8,737 nt of DNA from Cloacimonetes bacterium UBA5284 (GTDB taxonomy: Bacteria; Cloacimonadota; Cloacimonadia; Cloacimonadales; Cloacimonadaceae), in contig DHSO01000042.1 of the NCBI GenBank assembly GCA_002410505.1, positions 1 to 8,737 of the forward strand, read 5' to 3'. Within the stretch, counting starts at the first letter, position 1. The number at the start of each line of letters is the position of its first letter. The notes below the pieces were generated by a model that did no database searches, was not told the origin of the DNA, and saw only the letters and a program-made list of their open reading frames with translations. The translations under genes and the position numbers were made by a program. Shown piece after piece: positions 1-4,872 of the stretch.

Positions 1-595
1 CCAGTAACACATGATCCACCAGGGTAAAGGGCAGCCACTTGGCTTGATCGTAAGAGTAATGGGCATACTGGTAGTTAATGGGGCCAATACAGAGGATCAA
101 GCGCAGCACATCGGCATTTGTGTAGCTATCGGTATCCGGTTCACCATTCATTGCCAGGGGATGGATGATAGAGCCGATAATGGAGGGGATAGTAGCCACG
201 GGATTGATGTATTGATCGGCAAGGGTGACAAGCCGATCGGAAGCAAGCTGGAGGATGAGCCCCAGGTAGTCCAAGAGCTCCAGTTCTACGGTTTTTGCGG
301 AAAGCGAGAGATATTCCACAGAGAAGGATGATTCCGGCAGGACACCTGTGTAGATGAGGTTATTGGCATCGTCGTAGATGAAGGCGGCAAAGGTATGGAA
401 TCCGGCTTTGATCTCGCGCAGAGAGCCCACCAGGATGGACTCAAGAGTGTCATCCATGAGGAGCTTAATTTTGGCAGAGCGGGCTTCCTGGCTCCAGTAA
501 TCGATACCGGAAAGACTAAGGGGATCGAGCTCCAGCTCCAGGAGGGAGTCGGATTGGTAGATGATGGAGGTGATGAGCTTTATTATGAGTTTCAT
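1..595 (-). CDS. Unrecognised protein, probable phage structural (tail/baseplate-like), 3' end outside window
   Basis: The minus strand is open from an ATG at 595 to the left edge, giving 198 complete codons and no stop, so the C-terminus is missing. A Shine-Dalgarno-like AAAGGA (minus strand, 608-603) sits 7 bases before the ATG. The protein begins MKLIIKLITSIIYQSDSLLE and alternates short hydrophobic stretches with polar turns, as beta-rich virion proteins do. I see no signal peptide with a cleavage site and no catalytic motif. Codon use (many CTC, ATC and TCC codons) matches the chaperone and tape measure genes at 1620-2860, which suggests the same phage origin. It lies 21 bases after the stop of the MuF gene on the same strand, so the two could be co-transcribed. 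I do not recognise a family; a distal tail or baseplate component is an inference from context. The reading frame is well supported, the function is not. Confidence 0.7.
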   Translation of the reverse strand, partial: MKLIIKLITSIIYQSDSLLELELDPLSLSGIDYWSQEARSAKIKLLMDDTLESILVGSLREIKAGFHTFAAFIYDDANNLIYTGVLPESSFSVEYLSLSAKTVELELLDYLGLILQLASDRLVTLADQYINPVATIPSIIGSIIHPLAMNGEPDTDSYTNADVLRLILCIGPINYQYAHYSYDQAKWLPFTLVDHVLL

Positions 596-611
596 GCTGT
601 TATCCTTTATC

Positions 612-634
612 AAGCGTCAAGATGACGCTTCTAC
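612..634 (-). repeat. Palindromic repeat element, copy A
   Basis: On the minus strand this reads GTAGAAGCGTC, five variable bases, then GACGCTT. It can form a perfect 7-bp stem (AAGCGTC/GACGCTT, 612-618 with 624-630) around a 5-base loop. It overlaps the stop codon of the MuF gene and encodes that protein's last residues, VEASS. A second copy in the opposite orientation lies at 2863-2885. There is no T run after the stem here, so it is a poor terminator. Confidence 0.6.
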
Positions 635-892
635 CTTGGCGGCTTCGAGTTCCTGGCGCTGCCGGATGCACTTGATGTAGCTATTGAAGACATTGTAATC
701 GAACCAATCGGCATAACGCTGAAGGACTATCTTATCCACGGCAAGGATGCGCTGTTTGAAGGCTTCGGGGATGGTATCCCATTCTTCTTCCATACCAAGG
801 CGGTTGAACATTTCCAGTTCGTCTGTAGAATCATCGTCTTCGAAGTAGTCGATGATGTATTCATATTGTCTAACTTCTATTTCAGCTACCAT
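617..892 (-). CDS. Possible separate 91-residue acidic protein from an internal in-frame start
   Basis: Inside the MuF frame, Met234 (ATG at 892-890) is preceded by a strong Shine-Dalgarno, AAAAGGAG on the minus strand at 908-901, with 8 bases of spacing. Translation from there gives 91 residues that begin MVAEIEVRQYEYIID. The sequence is acidic (EDDDSTDELE at 251-260 of the long frame) and mostly helix-compatible, unlike the preceding toxin-like part. Either a former downstream gene has been fused to the MuF-toxin frame by loss of a stop, or one frame makes two products. Partner or immunity genes often sit directly after toxin domains, so an antitoxin-like role is possible, but I recognise no family. 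The last residues (VEASS) come from the palindromic repeat, so the native C-terminus may also have been replaced. Confidence 0.4.
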   Translation of the reverse strand: MVAEIEVRQYEYIIDYFEDDDSTDELEMFNRLGMEEEWDTIPEAFKQRILAVDKIVLQRYADWFDYNVFNSYIKCIRQRQELEAAKVEASS

Positions 893-1591
893 TTGATAAA
901 CTCCTTTTGATGTATATTGATCTGTGAGATGCATAACCTTGCCATGCACTTTGGGATCTAGGTTCTGCATTATCTTGTCCATTATTTTGGGATGAAAAGT
1001 TTTGAGGCATTTTTTGTCAAGGCTAAAAACGGCAAAATCATGCATTTGGACACCATTAATAACACGTATCCTGGGATCCCAGACATAGAGGTTTAGCAGA
1101 CGATCGCGGGCAGAGATGGCGAGTCCCATCTGTTTGAGTGGGTTTTTTAGAAGAGAAGAGACTTTAGCCATGTATTCGACCTGAGTAGAGACACCCAACG
1201 CATCTTTGTGTTTTGCCAGGTGGGTAAAGAGCTTATCCCGGGATGCGAAATCATAGCTCATCAGCCGGGAGACGATGGCTTCGATATGGCGATCCTGGAG
1301 CTTTACAAGGTTGTGATAGCGATCCAATCCGGCATCGAAGGGATCGGATGGTTCTATATATGGAACGAGTCTGGTGCGGCAGTTATAGTGGTAGGGCGGC
1401 AGCCAGGGCGTCATATCCGAGCTAGGGGTTTGGGAAAATTGGCTGTTGCCTTTCCAGAAAGATTCGGAATGCACGAGGGGATCCTGGGACTCAAGGCTTT
1501 GGGACGCGGGTCCCAGCTCGAAGATTCTGCCATTCATCATGCGGCAGATATCGGTGGTAGCCTCATCGATGTAGGCGACCACTTTCACCAT
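617..1591 (-). pseudogene. 5'-truncated phage MuF-type head morphogenesis protein with C-terminal toxin-like domain
   Basis: The 324-residue frame starts inside a MuF (SPP1 gp7-like minor head) domain. Residues 6-22 (YIDEATTDICRMMNGRI) match the family's segment after its first half, and YHYNCRTR (67-74) is the usual closing His...NCR motif. The upstream half of the domain, and normally 100 or more further residues, is absent. The ATG at 1591 has no Shine-Dalgarno and a stop two codons before it, and it abuts the 17-base repeat at 1589-1605, so I read this as a cut gene. Residues about 120-205 carry HLAKHK (124-128), Y140 and KTFHP (197-201). This arrangement recalls PBECR/BECR-fold nuclease domains fused to phage MuF proteins, but the match is by eye only. 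That stretch is AT-richer than its flanks. Residues 234-324 may be a separate product (see 617-892). MuF proteins act at the portal during capsid assembly or are packaged in the virion. Confidence 0.65.
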
Positions 1592-1605
1592 AACTCATAA
1601 CTAAA
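1589..1605 (+). repeat. 17-base direct repeat, copy 1 (CATAACTCATAACTAAA)
   Basis: This sequence is identical to 2959-2975 in the same orientation. It contains two tandem units of the heptamer CATAACT. Copy 1 sits exactly at the broken 5' end of the MuF gene, whose apparent ATG lies inside it. Copy 2 is the right end of the scar in the tape measure gene. The two copies bracket the plus-strand phage genes. Confidence 0.75.
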
Positions 1606-1619
1606 TATAAGGAGTATAA

Positions 1620-1970
1620 ATGAAAATACACACCGATGTCACCACCCTCTCCCGCCTCTATCCGCTCTTCAAAGAGGCCGGATTCGAAGGCGTCCTTACC
1701 GGGGATTTCTCCCTCATTCAGGATCTCACTTTGCCGGATCTCGCCGCCCGTTTGCTATCCAGGGGCTCCATGCCCCAAATCTGTGCTATCATTACCAAAT
1801 CCGATGCTTACATCTCAGACGACCCCGCTCAACCACCTAAATCTTGGGAACTGTGCTCCCGCGAAGAATGCCTGGGGATTATCCTCCCTTTTGTGATAGA
1901 TATCACCATCGGACCCTTAAACTTGAAGAATCCTCCGGATCCGATCCCGCCCCTGGAAACATCTTCATGA
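1620..1970 (+). CDS. Small phage protein, probable tail assembly chaperone (G-like)
   Basis: The 116-residue protein has a clear AAGGAG ribosome-binding site (1609-1614) 5 bases before the ATG. It begins MKIHTDVTTLSRLYPLFKEA and has no membrane segment, signal peptide or recognised catalytic motif. The assignment rests on position and layout. It lies upstream of a tape measure gene, where siphophages and myophages encode tail assembly chaperones. A second frame in the -1 register overlaps its 3' part, and a CCCTTTT heptamer sits in the correct phase at 1886-1892. Chaperones of this kind coat the tape measure protein and recruit tail-tube subunits. The proline-rich C-terminus (NPPDPIPPLE) follows the putative slip point and would be replaced in the frameshifted form. 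The reading frame is secure and the role is inferred. Confidence 0.65.
   Translation: MKIHTDVTTLSRLYPLFKEAGFEGVLTGDFSLIQDLTLPDLAARLLSRGSMPQICAIITKSDAYISDDPAQPPKSWELCSREECLGIILPFVIDITIGPLNLKNPPDPIPPLETSS
1886..1892 (+). promoter_or_regulatory. Candidate -1 ribosomal frameshift heptamer (C CCT TTT)
   Basis: In the frame of the 1620 gene the sequence reads ctC CCT TTT gtg, the X XXY YYZ form of a -1 slippery site. Slippage continues in the frame that runs to 2101 and yields a 160-residue fusion: 91 residues from the first gene, then 69 starting at TGT 1892. A small hairpin (GTGAT/ATCAC, 1893-1897 with 1902-1906) follows directly, closer than is usual for a stimulatory structure. A -1 frameshift upstream of the tape measure gene is a conserved feature of tailed-phage chaperone genes. 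The site is a prediction. Confidence 0.45.
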
Positions 1971-2101
1971 ATATCAGATTCGTCCTATACAAGATCGGCG
2001 CTAATCCGGATCTCATAGAAATCGATGAAGCCATCCCCCTCGTCGATCTTTACAACGAAGATCGCGCTGCCTTCCTCTGCCCACTCTTGGAGATCACTTG
2101 A
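1967..2101 (+). CDS. Second tail-chaperone frame (T-like), separate 44-residue protein or frameshift extension
   Basis: Its ATG overlaps the stop of the preceding gene as ATGA (1967-1970), so it could be made by translational coupling as a 44-residue protein starting MNIRFVLYKIGANPDLIEID. The frame is open further upstream, at least to 1844, so it can equally be the C-terminal part of a -1 frameshift product entered at 1886-1892. The paired G and GT arrangement before a tape measure gene favours the second reading. There is no ribosome-binding site of its own before 1967. The protein is acidic and has no recognisable motif. Its last 8 bases overlap the 3' end of a small antisense gene (2094-2198). 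Confidence 0.55.
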   Translation: MNIRFVLYKIGANPDLIEIDEAIPLVDLYNEDRAAFLCPLLEIT

Positions 2102-2198
2102 ATAAATCGTCTATCTCTTTCACGCCGCTCCCCGCCCCGGAGCTGCCTATCCGGTACAGCACGTAGCAAACGGCTATCGCTATGATTAGTAATACCAT
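2094..2198 (-). CDS. Small single-span membrane peptide, 34 residues, antisense within phage genes
   Basis: The minus-strand frame ATG 2198 to TGA 2094 encodes 34 residues that begin MVLLIIAIAVCYVLYRIG. Residues 2-16 form one strongly hydrophobic segment, followed by a Gly/Ser-rich linker and a charged tail ending EIDDLFK. An AAGAGG (minus, 2209-2204) lies 5 bases before the ATG. A perfect TATAAT with a TTGCGC 17 bases upstream (2216-2244) lies just before it. It sits in the gap between the chaperone and tape measure genes but runs against both, overlapping the 3' end of the upstream gene by 8 bases. It might be a small phage membrane effector, a moron-type gene or a holin-like peptide, but nothing in the sequence decides. 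The combination of hydrophobic span, ribosome site and promoter-like sequence makes it more likely real than chance. Confidence 0.45.
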   Translation of the reverse strand: MVLLIIAIAVCYVLYRIGSSGAGSGVKEIDDLFK

Positions 2199-2215
2199 CT
2201 TAACCTCTTACCTAT

Positions 2216-2244
2216 ATTATAAGCCTTACGCTTAGGAGGCGCAA
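2216..2244 (-). promoter_or_regulatory. Candidate sigma70-type promoter for the small membrane peptide
   Basis: On the minus strand the sequence is TTGCGC, 17 bases, then TATAAT. The -10 box (2221-2216) is a perfect consensus, but the -35 box matches only at TTG. The start of transcription would fall near 2209, leaving a very short leader that begins at the AAGAGG ribosome site. Confidence 0.35.
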
Positions 2245-2862
2245 ATGAATAACTCAAAGCTTACTATCACCCTGGATTTCAAAGGGCGTGACGAACTCGA
2301 ACAAATCGTCGCCGAAATCGGTAAAAAACACGATATTCCCGTGGATATCGATATCTCCTCTGCCAAACTCGGCATTCTTAAGGATATGAACAAGTCCTTT
2401 AAGTCTATCTACGATTCTGCCAAGCTCTTTACCGCTCAATTAGGCCTCGCCATCTCCGGTGTCCAGCAAATATATTCTGTCCTCGATCGCTCGCTCGGCT
2501 CCTTCGTCCGCGCCGCTCAAGAACAGGAATCCGCCTTCATTACCCTCCAGGCCGCCCTCCGCGCCACCGGCATGGAAGTGGATGTCAATGCCGCAAAACT
2601 CTCTAACTTCGCCTCCGAAATCCAAAAAGCCACTATCTATGGTGACGAACTGCTCATGACATCCATGGCCCAAATGCAAAATATCGCCCGCTTCTCAAAT
2701 ATGGATACCCTCAAAGGCGCCACCAAAGCCGCCATCGGCCTCTCCGCCGCCTTCGGTATCGATCTCGCCACCGCCATGGACCTCATCGGTAAAGCTGCCG
2801 CAGGAAATACCTCCATGCTTGGCCGCTACGGAATTGTCCTGGATGAAACCGCTCGCCAGATA

Positions 2863-2885
2863 GTAGAAGCGTCTTCCAGACGCTT
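2863..2885 (+). repeat. Palindromic repeat element, copy B; terminator-like hairpin
   Basis: The plus strand reads GTAGAAGCGTC, five variable bases, then GACGCTT, matching copy A (612-634, minus strand). The stem here is 8 bp (2867-2874 with 2878-2885) around the loop TCC, and a run of five T (2884-2888) follows, so it could work as an intrinsic terminator. It is the left edge of the scar in the tape measure gene, and it adds VEASS to the reading frame exactly as copy A does in the MuF gene. Confidence 0.6.
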
Positions 2886-2891
2886 TTTAAT

Positions 2892-2952
2892 AAACGTGCG
2901 CAGCACACCGCAACTCTCAACTCTCAACTTTATCAAACGTGCGCAGCACACC
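2892..2952 (+). repeat. Two copies of an 18-base direct repeat with heptamer tandem repeats between
   Basis: AAACGTGCGCAGCACACC occurs at 2892-2909 and, without mismatch, at 2935-2952, a period of 43 bases. Each copy is followed by short tandem heptamers: AACTCTC-type units after the first (2911-2929), and CATAACT-type units after the second, which become the 17-base repeat at 2959-2975. The block is non-coding filler inside the broken tape measure gene. Confidence 0.8.
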
Positions 2953-2958
2953 ACATCT

Positions 2959-2975
2959 CATAACTCATAACTAAA
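2959..2975 (+). repeat. 17-base direct repeat, copy 2 (CATAACTCATAACTAAA)
   Basis: This copy is identical to 1589-1605. It forms the right end of the repeat block that replaces the middle of the tape measure gene. The apparent stop codon of the N-terminal fragment (2968-2970) lies inside it. Confidence 0.75.
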
Positions 2976-3095
2976 GTGGTGCGACCGCAAGCTCCGGTAT
3001 CCCAGAATGTAGCTATGAATGTTGTCCTAAAGTGCGATGGGAAAGCCTTGGCAAAAGCTGTGATTAAAGGAAAGAAGAAGATCATTTCTACCTAG
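2976..3095 (+). pseudogene. Probable C-terminal remnant of the tape measure protein
   Basis: Directly after the 17-base repeat, the frame beginning GTG GTG CGA is open for 39 codons to a TAG at 3093-3095. It reads VVRPQAPVSQNVAMNVVLKC, then DGKALAKAVIKGKKKIIST. A short strand, 'DGK', and a basic LAKAVIKG helix at the very C-terminus is a pattern often seen at the end of phage tape measure or tail proteins. The frame differs from that of the N-terminal fragment and has no start signal of its own, so it is not an independent gene. It is consistent with an internal deletion of the tape measure gene patched by repeat DNA, but the assignment to that same gene is inference. Confidence 0.45.
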
Positions 3096-3101
3096 ATAAA
3101 T

Positions 3102-3205
3102 TGTCAAACCGGTTGTCGAATCTCGGTCCTGATGATCAACAAACTACCCTGAATTTGTTTCAAACCACCTGTCAAACCCCGATATTTCCAAATGGGTTGT
3201 CGAAT
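3102..3205 (+). repeat. Paired short motifs in the intergenic region (TGTCAAACC and GGTTGTCGAAT)
   Basis: TGTCAAACC occurs at 3102-3110 and 3170-3178. GGTTGTCGAAT occurs at 3111-3121 and 3195-3205. The first pair is contiguous and the second is separated by 16 bases. A further CAAACC lies at 3161-3166. This is the main structure in the 211 bases between the phage remnant and the operon (3096-3306). They could be binding sites for a regulator of the downstream promoter or leftovers of a repeat. Confidence 0.5.
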
Positions 3206-3266
3206 TTAGCCCAAGGGTCTATCGCGGGATACCCATCCTGAGGAAGATTGCAGACAGAAAAAACAC

Positions 3267-3294
3267 TTGACCTTTAAAGCTAATGTTTTATAGG
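3267..3294 (+). promoter_or_regulatory. Candidate sigma70-type promoter of the kor operon
   Basis: TTGACC (3267-3272) and TATAGG (3289-3294) are separated by 16 bases. Five of six -35 positions and four of six -10 positions match consensus. It lies 28 bases before the favoured start at 3322 and is the only convincing promoter-like pair upstream of the seven-gene plus-strand operon. Confidence 0.5.
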
Positions 3295-3321
3295 GGTTTC
3301 TAAGTAATGAATGGAGTATAT

Positions 3322-3612
3322 ATGAATATCCACTTTCGTGATGTACAAGCCGGCAGTGTAGAAGCCAGAGCGATCCTGGAGATCGCCGAAGGGGTCTTTT
3401 TGAACGAAGTTACGATTCTCAATATTGACGGCGAGATAGTAGTTGAATTCCCCAAAAAGAGCTTTGTAGGAAAGAATAAACGCACCTTTTACATCGATAT
3501 CATCACCTTTGAAGATGTGGACAAGCGCATAGTGTGGGAGCTTGAAGTAAAAGAAGCCTACCGGGCCTGGCGCAAAAGCAATAAAAAAGTATTGGTATAC
3601 GAAGAAAAATAA
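3322..3612 (+). CDS. SpoVG-like small protein, first gene of the operon
   Basis: I chose the ATG at 3322 over the in-frame ATG at 3307 because GGAG (3313-3316) lies 5 bases before it and no ribosome site precedes 3307. The 96-residue product resembles the SpoVG fold by eye. It has an N-terminal strand (NIHFRDV, 2-8), then a stretch aligning with SpoVG's central block (ARAILEIAEGVFLNEVTILN followed by DGEIVVEFPKK, about 14-45), then an extended segment and a C-terminal helix (ELEVKEAYRAW). SpoVG proteins bind nucleic acids and act as regulators in several bacteria. The gene is 19 bases upstream of the aminotransferase gene and downstream of the only promoter candidate, so a regulatory role in the operon is conceivable. 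There are no membrane segments or cysteine motifs. The family call is tentative. Confidence 0.5.
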   Translation: MNIHFRDVQAGSVEARAILEIAEGVFLNEVTILNIDGEIVVEFPKKSFVGKNKRTFYIDIITFEDVDKRIVWELEVKEAYRAWRKSNKKVLVYEEK

Positions 3613-3631
3613 AGATAAATGGAGGATCATC

Positions 3632-4849
3632 ATGATCACCAACTTGAACGACGCATTATCCACTAACATCAAGGGGATGAAACGCTCGGCCATCCGCGAG
3701 CTGCTGAAATATCTCGGCACTCCCGGATTGATCTCTTTCAGCGGAGGCTTTCCCAGCCCGCTCACCTTCCCTGTGGAAGATCTGAAACAGATCATGGTTG
3801 AAGTAATGGACAACGAAGCTGCCACAGCCTTGCAATATGGCGCCACCGAAGGTGACGTACTCTTGCGCACTCTGCTGGCAAACCGCTACAAAAGCCAGGG
3901 TGTGGATGTAAGCGTGGAAAATCTGATCATCACAACCGCTTCTCAGCAAGCTCTGGATCTGATCGGAAAGATGTTTATCGATCGCGGGGACTATGTAATG
4001 GTGGGCCTGCCCTCATATCTGGGCGGACTTTCCGCATTCAATTCTTACGGTGCCCAAATGATCGGTATCCCGATGGATGCTGAAGGCGAAGATCCCGCAA
4101 TCTTGGAAGCTGAGCTGAAAAAGCTTCAGGCCATGGGCAAAAAACCGAAATTCATCTATCTGATCCCGGATTTCCAAAATCCTGCCGGCGTCACTATGAC
4201 CGAACGCCGCAGAATGGAGATTATCGCGCTGGCGCACAAATATGACGTGCTTATATTGGAAGACAGCCCCTACCGCGAACTGCGTTATGAAGGCGAATCC
4301 CAAAAGACTATGTACGAATTGGACGGCACCGGTCATGTAATCATGCTGGGGACCTTCTCCAAGATCTTTTGTCCGGGATTCCGCATCGGCTGGGTTGTGG
4401 GTCATCCGGATGTGCTGGATAAAATCGTGGTAGGTAAACAGGCCACCGATCTCTGCACTCCGCCCTTCACCCAAAGAATTGCCGCCCGCTACATCGAGAA
4501 AGGCCTTTTGGATCCCAAGATCGAAGATATTCGCAAGATGTATTCCGTGAAACAGAAGGGCTTCCTGCAAGCTCTGGACAAATATATGCCTGAAGAGATC
4601 ACCTGGACCAAACCGGAAGGCGGACTCTTTATGATGGCATACGCACCGGAGCATCTGGATACAAACGCTCTGCTGCTGGAATGCATCAAAGAAGCGAACG
4701 TAGCCTATGTAGCCGGCACTTCATTCTTCTGCGATGGCGGAGGCAAACATACCATGCGCCTGAACTTCTCCTACGAGACCTTGGAAAAGAACGAAGAAGG
4801 TGCCAAGCGCCTGGGCAATTTCTTTAAGAACGTATTGGCAAAGAAATAA
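3632..4849 (+). CDS. PLP-dependent aminotransferase, fold type I (LysN / 2-aminoadipate aminotransferase-like)
   Basis: The 405-residue protein starts at an ATG 6 bases after GGAGG (3621-3625). It shows the class I/II aminotransferase layout. YGATEG (69-74) is followed by PDFQNPAGVT (179-188, with Asn183-Pro184 at the cofactor), EDSPY (210-214, where Asp211 should pair with the pyridine nitrogen), GTFSKIFCPGFRIGW (240-254, where Lys244 is the Schiff-base lysine) and MRLNFS (375-380, where Arg376 should bind the substrate carboxylate). The N-terminal pattern (SFSGGFPSPLTFP, 35-47) is that of the broad-specificity 2-aminoadipate/aromatic/branched-chain group rather than classic AspC. It transfers an amino group between an amino acid and a 2-oxoacid, usually 2-oxoglutarate/glutamate, in the cytoplasm. 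The next gene, korD, begins 23 bases downstream, so the enzyme probably supplies 2-oxoacids to the oxidoreductase. The exact amino-acid substrate cannot be read from the sequence. Confidence 0.9.
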   Translation: MITNLNDALSTNIKGMKRSAIRELLKYLGTPGLISFSGGFPSPLTFPVEDLKQIMVEVMDNEAATALQYGATEGDVLLRTLLANRYKSQGVDVSVENLIITTASQQALDLIGKMFIDRGDYVMVGLPSYLGGLSAFNSYGAQMIGIPMDAEGEDPAILEAELKKLQAMGKKPKFIYLIPDFQNPAGVTMTERRRMEIIALAHKYDVLILEDSPYRELRYEGESQKTMYELDGTGHVIMLGTFSKIFCPGFRIGWVVGHPDVLDKIVVGKQATDLCTPPFTQRIAARYIEKGLLDPKIEDIRKMYSVKQKGFLQALDKYMPEEITWTKPEGGLFMMAYAPEHLDTNALLLECIKEANVAYVAGTSFFCDGGGKHTMRLNFSYETLEKNEEGAKRLGNFFKNVLAKK

Positions 4850-4872
4850 CACATATATAAACTGGAGGAATA

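Larger units (their letters stand above)
2245..2970 (+). pseudogene. Phage tail tape measure protein, N-terminal fragment
   Basis: An AGGAGG (2234-2239) lies 5 bases before the ATG, so initiation signals are intact. Residues 1 to about 206 look like the start of a tape measure protein. A short beta-like N-terminus is followed by helical stretches rich in Ala, Gln and Leu (FTAQLGLAISGVQQIYSVLD, 62-81), then the family's typical passage on early prophage tape measures (AATKAAIGLSAAFGIDLATA region, about 160-180), and GKAAAGNTSMLGRYGIVLDE near 187-206. Authentic tape measure proteins run from 600 to over 1,500 residues. Here phage-like sequence stops near base 2862, and the frame continues through repeat DNA as VEASSRRFLINVRST... 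to a stop at 2968-2970. A remnant of the 3' end may follow at 2976-3095. The gene therefore appears to have lost its middle. In an intact phage the protein sets tail length and fills the tail tube. Confidence 0.75.

Noticed and set aside
11..625. Two plus-strand open frames (11-331 and 395-625)
   Set aside because: They are shadows of the minus-strand gene <1-595, which is continuously open, has a ribosome site and has phage-like codon use.
1208..1600. Plus-strand frame of 130 residues
   Set aside because: It is antisense to the MuF frame, whose NCR motif region is clearly the coding strand; no ribosome site.
2190..2218. Plus-strand promoter for the tape measure gene using TATATT
   Set aside because: No acceptable -35 box at the right distance; the TATA-rich stretch is better explained on the minus strand.
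2892..2975. CRISPR array
   Set aside because: Only two 18-base repeats, the interval between them is itself made of tandem heptamers, and there are no cas genes.
3215..3234. Hairpin GGG..TATC / GATA..CCC as a terminator
   Set aside because: Short, bulged stem with no T run; likely chance.
3307..3321. Earlier start for the SpoVG-like gene
   Set aside because: No Shine-Dalgarno before 3307; GGAG is correctly placed only for 3322.
3280..3870. Minus-strand frame of 196 residues
   Set aside because: Antisense to the SpoVG-like and aminotransferase genes, which have motifs and ribosome sites on the plus strand.
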